Assembly: GCA_050950205.1 (NCBI GenBank)
Contig: JBMNHF010000018.1
Span: forward strand, 1 to 64,000
Reading direction: 5' to 3'
Source: WRAV01 sp050950205
Lineage (GTDB): Bacteria > Bacillota > Clostridia > Oscillospirales > Ruminococcaceae
DNA: 64,000 nt
Each line of letters starts with the position of its first letter. Within the stretch, counting starts at the first letter, position 1. Below the pieces are notes generated by a model. It worked only from the letters and a program-made list of their open reading frames with translations, ran no database searches and had not been told where the DNA came from. This document shows, piece after piece, positions 44,725-52,177 of the stretch. The position numbers were made by a program, and so were the translations under genes.

Positions 44725-46062
44725 ATGGCAAAAAAGAAAACGAATGAAAAGATCCCTCTGCCCATCCTCATCCTGATCTACGCCTCGTTGCTGTTTGGCA
44801 TCTATACCAGTATCAGCACCCTTGTGCTGGCGGTATTCGGCGATTCCGTCATGGGAACGGTGGATTACTATTCGTCGCGGCTGGAAAACCGCAGAGCGGA
44901 GCAAAACCGGTCCCGCACCGTTTTCAAGAGTTATTGGTTTATGGCAAACGGTAAAGAATATCGGGGCTATGTGGCGTATAGCAGTGACGAGGCAAGGCCG
45001 AGCCTTTCCGAGGGCGAAACCCGCTCCGAGCGCATCCGCTACCTTGACCTTTTTCCCTACGTCAACAAGCCCGCCATGCTGTGCGATTTTGGTGAGATGG
45101 GCGAGGGGGCGATCATCTACCATATCCTTGCCCCCATCGGCTGCTTGTTTTTGCTGCGGCTTGTCATACGCACAGCCAGAGGCGAGAAAAAGAAGAAACC
45201 AGCGGCGAGAAAATCCGCTGCAAAATCCACGACGCACGGGGAACCTCAAATCATCGAAGCAAGGAGGGATACGGATATGTTTTGTACCAACTGCGGAAAT
45301 AAATTGCCGGAGGGCGGGGCATTCTGTTCGAGCTGCGGTGCAAAAAAACAGGCCAGCGTCCCCGGTGTGTGTTCGGCCTGCGGCGTGGAGTTGCCAGAGG
45401 GAGCCGCATTTTGCATCGACTGCGGAACGGCAATAAATCCGACAGCGCCGGAACCAATAGAACCGAGCCAAGCGACATCTTCCACGCCTCCACAGGGCGG
45501 TACGGGACTGGTCGGTTTTTCCGACAGGTGCTATTCGCCGGAGATACTGGCTGTCGCACAGAAAAACAAGAGGTTTGGAGTAAAGTTTATGTTTGTGCTG
45601 GTAGCAGTGCCGCTGATCGGGTTTCCCATTGCCGGCCTCCTGATGGATGATATGCCATTCGGAGAATCCCTTGTTATCGGTGTTGGGATTGCTCTTGTCA
45701 TGCTGATCTTGAATCTGCTGGTACTGCGCAGGACAAAGCAGCCCATGTGGGAGGGCGTGGTCGTCAATCAGTACAGCAAACAAGAGTATAAACACCGTGA
45801 CAGTACCGAAACCTATACGGAATACACCACAGCCATCCACACCGATGCGGGCAAGAAAAAGACCATCGTGGAAAGGGACAGCAGGCGGCATATGTACGAT
45901 TATCTCTCTGTTGGCGACAGGGTGCGCTATCACCCCATGCTCGGTACATACGAAAAATACGATAAATCCAAAGACCGCATCATCTACTGTAATGTCTGTA
46001 CCGTAATGAACCCTATCCAAAACGACCGTTGTAAGTGGTGCAATAACCTGTTATTTAAATAA
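44725..46062 (+). CDS. Multi-zinc-ribbon membrane protein (DUF3592-like N-terminus)
   Basis: 445 residues; start ATG 44725 after AAAGGAG. Domain order: a helix (LPILILIYASLLFGIYTSIS); an extracytoplasmic segment resembling DUF3592 (SYWFMANGKEYRGYVAYSS); a second helix (IYHILAPIGCLFLLRLVI); a basic linker; two zinc ribbons (CTNCGNKLPEGGAFCSSCG, CSACGVELPEGAAFCIDCG); two more helices near residues 300-345; a basic beta domain; and a last ribbon (CNVCTVMNPIQNDRCKWC). An in-frame ATG at 45277, just at the first ribbon, has its own AAGGAGG eight bases upstream. The gene may be a fusion of two genes, or may also produce a shorter 261-residue form. Confidence 0.8.
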   Translation: MAKKKTNEKIPLPILILIYASLLFGIYTSISTLVLAVFGDSVMGTVDYYSSRLENRRAEQNRSRTVFKSYWFMANGKEYRGYVAYSSDEARPSLSEGETRSERIRYLDLFPYVNKPAMLCDFGEMGEGAIIYHILAPIGCLFLLRLVIRTARGEKKKKPAARKSAAKSTTHGEPQIIEARRDTDMFCTNCGNKLPEGGAFCSSCGAKKQASVPGVCSACGVELPEGAAFCIDCGTAINPTAPEPIEPSQATSSTPPQGGTGLVGFSDRCYSPEILAVAQKNKRFGVKFMFVLVAVPLIGFPIAGLLMDDMPFGESLVIGVGIALVMLILNLLVLRRTKQPMWEGVVVNQYSKQEYKHRDSTETYTEYTTAIHTDAGKKKTIVERDSRRHMYDYLSVGDRVRYHPMLGTYEKYDKSKDRIIYCNVCTVMNPIQNDRCKWCNNLLFK

Positions 46063-46075
46063 GGAGGATTTCATA

Positions 46076-46435
46076 ATGGAAAGATTTGATACCCTGCTGG
46101 CGGCGGCGGAGTTTGCCGCCACACGCTGCAAGAACTGGAGTTTTGCCACCTCCGATGAAAGATACGACGTAAAAGGCTTGCTGGTGCTTGCCGAGACAAG
46201 CGACAGTGAAGACCCCATCGACGAGGACAACTTTTATGTGGTATCGCCCGCCGGAGCCATCGGCTTATGCGAGTACGGCGAGGACATTGACTGGCTGTTT
46301 CTGTCCGATGCCGCACCAAATGAGGATTTGCCGCTGACATACCAAGCTGTCCCGCAGGTAAAATTCTGCACAAAATGCGGCTTAGGTGTCGTTCCCGGCG
46401 CGCGCTTTTGCAAAAAGTGCGGCAATAGACTATGA
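46076..46435 (+). CDS. Hypothetical protein with C-terminal zinc ribbon
   Basis: 119 residues; start after AAGGAGG. A soluble alpha/beta N-terminal domain of about 90 residues (GLLVLAETSDSEDPIDEDN) ends in a zinc ribbon CTKCGLGVVPGARFCKKCG. No membrane helix, unlike its neighbours. Last gene of the island, 13 bp after the multi-ribbon protein and probably co-transcribed, with a terminator downstream. Confidence 0.75.
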   Translation: MERFDTLLAAAEFAATRCKNWSFATSDERYDVKGLLVLAETSDSEDPIDEDNFYVVSPAGAIGLCEYGEDIDWLFLSDAAPNEDLPLTYQAVPQVKFCTKCGLGVVPGARFCKKCGNRL

Positions 46436-46485
46436 GATGTCTTTGAACCATACAGAAGAATTCTAAAAATGTAGCATGATCGCTA

Positions 46486-46527
46486 AGGCGAACAGGCAGC
46501 TGTTTTACCTACTGTCTGTTCGTCTTT
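46486..46527 (+). terminator. Terminator at the end of the zinc-ribbon island
   Basis: GGCGAACAGGCAG pairs with CTGTCTGTTCGTC (one G-U), followed by TTTTCT. Confidence 0.65.
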
Positions 46528-46716
46528 TCTATCATTCTTTTTTGGTATTCAGTTGGCCTTGACCCTCGGTTCACAAGCTGTCTTTCTGATTACTCATCTT
46601 TCGGCCGGGGTGTATTTTATTGGAAGCAATCCAGAAAACTTTTCCTTTATTTTCGGCTGAACTACAAAAATTCCCCCTGTAATTTTAGACACTCCGCTTA
46701 TCCTTTACACAACCTC

Positions 46717-46744
46717 TTTACAGTGTTATATCTTATGGTACAAT
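46717..46744 (+). promoter_or_regulatory. Promoter of the transglutaminase-like gene
   Basis: TTTACA (46717-46722), 16 bp, TACAAT (46739-46744), 29 bases before the start codon. Confidence 0.6.
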
Positions 46745-46773
46745 ATGTAGTAGAGAGGGTGGGGGGATTCAAG

Positions 46774-47763
46774 ATGAGGCGCCTGGGAACAGCTCTTGCA
46801 CTACTATTGGCATTGGGGGCAACTGCAGCATGCTTTGGACTATTCCCAAACGGCTCTCTGGGGATAAGAAGGAACGGGCCCCCATCGGTTAACGCCCTGC
46901 AAACCGCCCATATCCGGCAGGTCAGCTTTTTGGAAACAGAAGCAAATGTCCAGCCGTTTTACGATTTACATACCGACCATCCAGCCATCACGCAGCATCT
47001 AATACAGGGAATCCGGGAGCAGCGGGAGGAGATTGTCATTCCCATGGTACTTCCTTTGGCTGAGGATGAGGAAATTACCCGGATGCTGCTGCATCAAGTA
47101 GACCTTGCCATCGACAGCGTTCGCAGAGATGCCCCGGAGGTGTTCTGGATTTCCCTGGGCTCATATACCATTGGCTGGAATGGGGAGCGTAGATCCGGAT
47201 ACGGGGCACTCACCATTCGCATTGGTTATTGTCTCTCTCCCCATGAGGTGGCAGCCATGGAGGAGGAAATGGAAACCATCATTGAGAGCATTCTTTTTCA
47301 GGCACCTTCCAACCCTGCAGAGGCAACCGTTTATTTTCATGACTGGATTGTGGAAAATACCGTTTATGCTTCGGCTTTAATGGCAGAGCAGGGCGATATG
47401 CAAGGATATGAATACGGCTTTAATATCAACGGGGTTTTTTTGCAGGGAAGCGCAGTGTGCGAAGGGTACTCCAAGGCCTTCAAGCTTCTTTGCGACCGGG
47501 CTGGCATTCCCTGCCGCACCGTTTACGGAGTGGCCAATGGGGAAAACCACAGCTGGAACTATGTGGAGCTGGATGGCCAGTGGTATCTGGTGGACTGCAC
47601 TTGGGATGATCCGGTGGGCGAGGAGAATCTGCTGCTGCACAATCATCTTCTCAAAGGTAGCCAGAGCTATGTGGATGATAGAACCATCGAAGAAATTTAT
47701 CACAACGATTACGCCCAATACCCCGCCTTGTCCGCCTTGGCATATCAGGACAAGACTTCTTAA
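46774..47763 (+). CDS. Secreted transglutaminase-like protein
   Basis: 329 residues from the ATG at 46774. The signal sequence MRRLGTALALLLALGATAAC may be a lipoprotein signal, although the lipobox (TAAC) is weak. The C-terminal transglutaminase-like domain carries the catalytic triad: Cys in GSAVCEGYSKAFKLLCDRAG, His in GENHSWNYVELDG and Asp in LVDCTWDDP. In bacteria these domains usually act as peptidases or amidases at the cell surface. The N-terminal 170 residues are unassigned. Confidence 0.85.
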   Translation: MRRLGTALALLLALGATAACFGLFPNGSLGIRRNGPPSVNALQTAHIRQVSFLETEANVQPFYDLHTDHPAITQHLIQGIREQREEIVIPMVLPLAEDEEITRMLLHQVDLAIDSVRRDAPEVFWISLGSYTIGWNGERRSGYGALTIRIGYCLSPHEVAAMEEEMETIIESILFQAPSNPAEATVYFHDWIVENTVYASALMAEQGDMQGYEYGFNINGVFLQGSAVCEGYSKAFKLLCDRAGIPCRTVYGVANGENHSWNYVELDGQWYLVDCTWDDPVGEENLLLHNHLLKGSQSYVDDRTIEEIYHNDYAQYPALSALAYQDKTS

Positions 47764-47795
47764 CAGGAAGAAAAGTGATTGTTACCAATTGCTCG

Positions 47796-47823
47796 AAGGG
47801 CTTTCCCCAAAAGGGAAGCCCTT
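47796..47823 (+). terminator. Terminator after the transglutaminase-like gene
   Basis: AAGGGCTTTCCC and GGGAAGCCCTT with a short loop, then TTTTT. Confidence 0.8.
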
Positions 47824-47889
47824 TTTTGGGCTTGTTTGATTTGGAGAAAATCGGGAGCTTAATTCTACAAAATTCACCATTAGAAGATA

Positions 47890-47918
47890 TTGACAAAGGA
47901 TAGGGGCAGAGGTACAAT
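47890..47918 (+). promoter_or_regulatory. Sigma-A promoter of nrdD
   Basis: TTGACA (47890-47895), 17 bp, TACAAT (47913-47918), 85 bases before nrdD. Confidence 0.75.
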
Positions 47919-47946
47919 AGATGTGATAACCGCAAGATATTGTGTG
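47911..47946. promoter_or_regulatory. Possible NrdR boxes over the nrdD promoter
   Basis: CGCAAGATATTGTGTG (47931-47946) and the stretch from 47911 with TACAATAGATGTG each resemble one copy of the NrdR palindrome ACACTATATATAGTGT, with starts 20 bp apart. Roughly two thirds of positions match, so this is tentative; NrdR normally represses nrd genes when dATP is high. Confidence 0.3.
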
Positions 47947-48002
47947 TGGCTCTTTTTTTTTCACAGGATGTTGCATCGAAGGGCTGATAACGGAGGAAAG
48001 AC

Positions 48003-50339
48003 ATGATAACAACCATCATAAAACGAGACGGGCGTACAGCTATCTATGATCGCCAAAAGATTGTGGACGCCATCTATGGCGCTGCCAGTTCTTTGGGGGG
48101 AACCAATAAGGAAATTGCAAAAAAATTGGCTTTGCAGGTAGAAGAATATCTCATTGCCAATTTGGGGGATGAGCCTCCCAGCGTGGAAATGATTCAGGAT
48201 GCAGTGGAAAAGATACTGATCGAAAACGGTCATGCCCGCACCGCCAAAGAATATATTCTCTACCGGGCAGAACGCACCCGGGTACGGGAAATGAACACCA
48301 AGCTGATGAAGGTCTTTGAAGATTTGACCTTTCAGGCAGCGGCGGAAAACGACATCAAGCGGGAAAATGCCAACATCGACAGCGACACTGCCATGGGCAC
48401 CATGCTCAAATACGGTTCCGAAGGGGCCAAGCAGTTTTACAATATGTTTATCCTGGACCCCGCCTATTCCAAAGCCCATGCGGAAGGGGATATACATATC
48501 CACGATCTGGATTTTCTCACCCTCACCACCACCTGCTGCCAAATCAACCTGGATAAGCTGTTCAAGCACGGCTTTTCCACCGGAAACGGATTTATCCGGC
48601 AGCCTCAGGATATCGCCAGTTATGCGGCCCTTGCCTGCATTGCCATACAGTCCAACCAAAACGATCAGCACGGTGGGCAGTCCATTCCCAACTTTGATTA
48701 TTACATGGGCAAGGGAGTGGCCAAAACCTACCGGAAGTTATACATTAAAAATTTAGAAAAAGCCATGGCTTTTGCCGGCCAGCAACAGGCAGACACCATG
48801 GCAAAAGAGCTGGTGGAAACGGTAGAAGCCGAATTTGGGCTCAGCCCGGTGTTAGCGGATGACAACGGCTTTGCCGACGCCATTGCTCCCATGTTGGATG
48901 CGCTCAACCTGGAGATGGATGCCGCCCAGCTCACCAATTTTGCCCGCAAGTATGCCAAAACAGAAGTGGAGCGGGCCACCTATCAGGCCATGGAGGCTTT
49001 GGTTCACAACTTAAATACCATGCATTCCCGGGCGGGGGCGCAGATTCCCTTCTCCTCCCTCAACTATGGAACCGATACTTCTCCCGAGGGGCGGCTGGTT
49101 ACCCGCTGCGTATTGGAGGCTACCGAGGCGGGGCTGGGCAATGGCGAAACTCCCATCTTTCCCATCCACATTTTTAAGGTGAAGGAAGGAATTAACTACA
49201 AAATCGACGATCCCAACTACGATTTGTTCCGGCTGGCCTGTAAGGTGAGCGCCAAACGGCTGTTCCCCAACTTCAGTTTTCTGGACGCACCCTACAATGC
49301 CGCCTACTATCAGGAAGGCAACCCCGAAAGCGAGGTGGCCTATATGGGCTGCCGCACCCGGGTCATTGCCAATGTCTACGATCCCAAGCGGCAAACCACT
49401 TCGGGACGGGGCAACTTAAGCTTTACCTCCCTTAACCTGCCCCGTATCGCCATTTTGGCCAACGGCAACGTGGACTTCTTCTTTGAGGAGCTGGAGCGCA
49501 AGCTGAACCTGATATTCGACCAGCTAATGGATCGCTATCGCATTGTGGCGCAGAAAAGGGTGCGCAACTTCCCCTTCCTGATGGGGCAGGGCATCTGGCT
49601 GGACAGCGAAAAACTGGGCCCCGACGACACCGTGGGAGAAGTGCTCAAACACGGCACTTTGACGGTGGGCTTTATTGGTCTGGCCGAAGCGTTGGTGGCT
49701 CTCATCGGGCAGCACCACGGCGAAAGTCAGGAAGCCCAAAACCTGGGACTGGACATCGTTGGCTTTATGCGGGCCAAGGTGGATCAAAAGGCTCGGGAAA
49801 CCGGCTTTAACTTTTCCCTCATTGCCACCCCGGCCGAAGGGCTTTCCGGCCGCTTTGTAAGGATTGATCGGGGCAAGTATGGAGTGATTCCCGGCGTTAC
49901 CGATCGGGAATATTATACCAACTCCTTCCATATTCCGGTTTATTATGAAATCAATGCCTTTGATAAAATTCGCATTGAAGCTCCCTATCACAACCTGACC
50001 AACGGCGGCCACATCACCTATGTAGAGCTGGACGGAGACCCTTGCCACAACCTGGAAGCCTTTGAAAGCATCGTCCGCTTTATGAAAGAGAGCGGTGTAG
50101 GCTACGGCTCCATCAATCATCCGATAGATCGGGATCCTGTCTGCGGCTTTAACGGCATTATCGAAAACGAGTGTCCCCGCTGTGGGCGGACCGAGAAGGA
50201 TGGCCCCAAGTTTGAGCGGATTCGCCGCATTACCGGGTATCTGGTGGGAACTCTGGACCGCTTCAACAATGCCAAGCGGGCGGAGGAGAGGGACCGAATC
50301 AAACACGGCATCTCGGTTCCGGCATCCAAACAGGTTTAA
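48003..50339 (+). CDS. nrdD: Anaerobic ribonucleoside-triphosphate reductase (class III)
   Basis: 778 residues; start after GGAGGA. An N-terminal ATP-cone (TIIKRDGRTAIYDRQKIVDA) for allosteric control by ATP/dATP is followed by the ten-stranded reductase barrel. Near the C-terminus lie the zinc-site cysteines in ENECPRCGRTE and the glycyl-radical region RRITGYLVGTLDRFNNAKRAE. It reduces ribonucleotides to deoxyribonucleotides under anoxia using a glycyl radical installed by NrdG. The radical is destroyed by oxygen, in keeping with the O2-scavenging genes nearby. Confidence 0.97.
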   Translation: MITTIIKRDGRTAIYDRQKIVDAIYGAASSLGGTNKEIAKKLALQVEEYLIANLGDEPPSVEMIQDAVEKILIENGHARTAKEYILYRAERTRVREMNTKLMKVFEDLTFQAAAENDIKRENANIDSDTAMGTMLKYGSEGAKQFYNMFILDPAYSKAHAEGDIHIHDLDFLTLTTTCCQINLDKLFKHGFSTGNGFIRQPQDIASYAALACIAIQSNQNDQHGGQSIPNFDYYMGKGVAKTYRKLYIKNLEKAMAFAGQQQADTMAKELVETVEAEFGLSPVLADDNGFADAIAPMLDALNLEMDAAQLTNFARKYAKTEVERATYQAMEALVHNLNTMHSRAGAQIPFSSLNYGTDTSPEGRLVTRCVLEATEAGLGNGETPIFPIHIFKVKEGINYKIDDPNYDLFRLACKVSAKRLFPNFSFLDAPYNAAYYQEGNPESEVAYMGCRTRVIANVYDPKRQTTSGRGNLSFTSLNLPRIAILANGNVDFFFEELERKLNLIFDQLMDRYRIVAQKRVRNFPFLMGQGIWLDSEKLGPDDTVGEVLKHGTLTVGFIGLAEALVALIGQHHGESQEAQNLGLDIVGFMRAKVDQKARETGFNFSLIATPAEGLSGRFVRIDRGKYGVIPGVTDREYYTNSFHIPVYYEINAFDKIRIEAPYHNLTNGGHITYVELDGDPCHNLEAFESIVRFMKESGVGYGSINHPIDRDPVCGFNGIIENECPRCGRTEKDGPKFERIRRITGYLVGTLDRFNNAKRAEERDRIKHGISVPASKQV

Positions 50340-50351
50340 AGGATAAAAAGC

Positions 50352-50383
50352 ACGCGTCCGCCGCCGGAAAGGGGTGGACGCGT
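50352..50383 (+). terminator. Hairpin between nrdD and nrdG
   Basis: ACGCGTCC (50352-50359) and GGACGCGT (50376-50383) form a GC-rich stem with a 16-nt loop. No T-run follows, so it probably stabilises or attenuates rather than ends the transcript. Confidence 0.4.
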
Positions 50384-50437
50384 ACTTGCCAAATGCCCAA
50401 GTTATATTACAATTCGCACAGTGAAGGGAAGTGCAAA

Positions 50438-50950
50438 GTGGGAACTATACGAATTGCAGGAATTGTCAAGCAAAGCGTGGTGGACGGGCCGGGGCTGCGT
50501 CTGACCATATTTACCCAGGGTTGCCCCCATCACTGTCCCGGCTGTCACAACCCGGAAACCCACGATTTTGCCGGGGGATACGATTGTGAGATTGCAGAAA
50601 TTTTGGGAGAGCTGAAAAAGAACCCCCTTCTTCGGGGGATTACGTTATCGGGCGGAGAGCCCCTCTGCCGGGCAGAGGAATTGCTGCCTTTGGTGCGGGA
50701 GGCAAAGAAGGCAGGCAAAGATGTGTTCTGCTATACCGGCTATACCTTTGAGGAGCTGATGCAGCAGCGGGAGAAGGATGCAAACCTTTCTGATCTGCTG
50801 GAGCTCATTGATCTCTTGGTAGATGGCCCCTACCTCCAAAGCCAGCGGGATTTGACCCTGCGCTTTCGAGGTAGCCAAAATCAGCGGGTGTTGGATCTGC
50901 CGGCTTCCCTCCAAAAAGGAGAACCCGTCTGGGCAGAAGGGTATCGATGA
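50438..50950 (+). CDS. nrdG: Anaerobic ribonucleotide reductase-activating protein
   Basis: 170 residues. A GTG at 50438 with GAAGGGA upstream is preferred over the ATG at 50393, which has no ribosome-binding site. Radical-SAM enzyme with the [4Fe-4S] motif CPHHCPGCHNPETHDF (Cx3Cx2C) and the GGEP segment ITLSGGEPL. It uses S-adenosylmethionine to generate the glycyl radical on NrdD. The pair with nrdD is the standard arrangement. Confidence 0.95.
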   Translation: MGTIRIAGIVKQSVVDGPGLRLTIFTQGCPHHCPGCHNPETHDFAGGYDCEIAEILGELKKNPLLRGITLSGGEPLCRAEELLPLVREAKKAGKDVFCYTGYTFEELMQQREKDANLSDLLELIDLLVDGPYLQSQRDLTLRFRGSQNQRVLDLPASLQKGEPVWAEGYR

Positions 50951-50963
50951 CCGAACAGCAAAA

Positions 50964-50993
50964 GAGACCGCTATCGCTACGAGACGCGGTCTC
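50964..50993. terminator. Bidirectional hairpin after nrdG
   Basis: GAGACCGC and GCGGTCTC form an 8-bp stem with a 14-nt loop between convergent nrdG and the TspO-like gene. Confidence 0.5.
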
Positions 50994-51010
50994 CTTGTTG
51001 TATGAAGAAT

Positions 51011-51490
51011 CTAATTCAAAAGGAAGATACCCAGCAACAAATAGGCCTGGTACCCGCAAAAAACCAAAAGGGGCAATAAAAGCAATCCGGCAGACCGGCT
51101 GGCTTGGGCAGCAGCGGAAATGAGTAGGTAGCACAGTGGGAGGAGCAGCACTGCCAGTGCAAAGGAAATGAGGGGCAGCTCCCACCGCAAAAGGCAAACG
51201 GGCAGGGAAAGACTTAATAGCAGGCAGCTTAGGTACAGTCGCAGTATGGTTGCCAGCTCCCAAGGTGGTATGGGAACGGCCAGTGCCATTCCGGCTCCTA
51301 TGCCCAGCAAAATCCACACAAGCCCATAGCAAAGAGCCAACAGCCAAAAGGGTGCCGCCGCAGGGGGCATGGAATAGTAATCGTACCAACCGGTATAGTC
51401 TCCCACCAGTCGGGCGCAGCCTATGCCGGTGACCATGGCAACCGCTACCGTTACCACCAAAGGGCCGATGGAATATCTTTTACCGGACAT
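51011..51490 (-). CDS. TspO/MBR-like five-helix membrane protein
   Basis: 159 residues with about five hydrophobic helices. The segment WYDYYSMPPAAAPFWLLALCYGLVWILLGIGAG has the proline pair, Trp-rich spacing and W-x-x-L-x-G pattern of TspO/MBR proteins (described in pieces: YSMPPAAAPFW, then YGLVWILLGIGAG). The length is also right. Family members bind porphyrins or sterols and act in stress responses. The match is moderate: several conserved tryptophans are missing. It starts 2 bp after the ferritin-like gene, so they form one operon. Confidence 0.5.
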   Translation of the reverse strand: MSGKRYSIGPLVVTVAVAMVTGIGCARLVGDYTGWYDYYSMPPAAAPFWLLALCYGLVWILLGIGAGMALAVPIPPWELATILRLYLSCLLLSLSLPVCLLRWELPLISFALAVLLLPLCYLLISAAAQASRSAGLLLLPLLVFCGYQAYLLLGIFLLN

Positions 51491-51492
51491 TG

Positions 51493-51993
51493 CTACAAAC
51501 TGTCCCGGAGGCTGATCAGCGTGTTTATGTGCATTTTTTCCTCCTCCATGATATGGTGGAGCAGTTTTTGAATCTGTTCATCCGAGATTAAGCGGATGGC
51601 CTGTTCATAATGATCCATCATCCTGCTCTCTCCCGCCAGATCCAACTCTATCATTTCCTTTAAGTTGCGCCCATATTGGACGAACCCCGCATTCCAGCGA
51701 AGCCGCCGGGTGCCCTGATAAAAGGTATAACTGGGCCGCAGCCCCAGCATGTTGATGGTAGCGCCCAGCAGATTCAGATGCTCCAGCTCCTGTTGGGCCA
51801 GGAATAAAAGATTTTCGGCAATATCAGGCATGGTGGGGCCCGCCATGAGGTGATGATAGAGATACTGGTGCATCGAAGTCAGCTCCGAGTCTTTCCCGCT
51901 GTAGATATTCAATAGAATACGGGCCCAGCGAATATTTCGGGGCAGTTTTTCGGGGAGAGGATAGGAGACGCCGGAATGATAATTTTTGTTCAT
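51493..51993 (-). CDS. Ferritin-like diiron protein
   Basis: 166 residues, all helical; start after AGGAG. Four helices carry diiron-type ligands: SELTSMHQYLYHHLM, AQQELEHLNLLGATIN (ExxH), DLAGESRMMDHYEQAI and HHIMEEEKMHINTL (ExxH). It belongs to the rubrerythrin/Mn-catalase/CotJC-like ferritin superfamily. The N-terminus (SYPLPEKLPRN) is reminiscent of spore-coat or Mn-catalase-like members. Probable role in peroxide or iron handling. Operon with the TspO-like gene. Confidence 0.75.
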   Translation of the reverse strand: MNKNYHSGVSYPLPEKLPRNIRWARILLNIYSGKDSELTSMHQYLYHHLMAGPTMPDIAENLLFLAQQELEHLNLLGATINMLGLRPSYTFYQGTRRLRWNAGFVQYGRNLKEMIELDLAGESRMMDHYEQAIRLISDEQIQKLLHHIMEEEKMHINTLISLRDSL

Positions 51994-52088
51994 GCTTTCA
52001 GCTCCTATCGCCGAGACCGGCTGTGATGTTACTACATATTTATGAGGTTGTATTGGGTTTTAGTCCCATTCGCAAAAAGTCCTCATAC

Positions 52089-52118
52089 TTGACGGTATTT
52101 ACCGCTATTTGATATACT
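52089..52118 (+). promoter_or_regulatory. Promoter of the mutL operon
   Basis: TTGACG (52089-52094), 18 bp, TATACT (52113-52118), 59 bases before the mutL TTG. It may drive the long run of co-directional genes to 64000. Confidence 0.6.
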
Positions 52119-52177
52119 GTGACAGGATTTGCAAGGCTCTTCTGCGGCCTTGCGTTGGGTGGAAAGGAGGGGTCTCA

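Larger units (their letters stand above)
46436..46773. other. Intergenic region with terminator and promoter
   Basis: 338 bases holding the island's terminator (46486-46527) on the left and the transglutaminase promoter (46717-46744) on the right. The middle 190 bases show no ORF or structure that I can name. Confidence 0.6.

Noticed and set aside
44650..46020. A 456-codon minus-strand frame opposite the multi-zinc-ribbon gene
   Set aside because: No start signal and no family features. The plus-strand frame has clear zinc ribbons, membrane helices and a ribosome-binding site.
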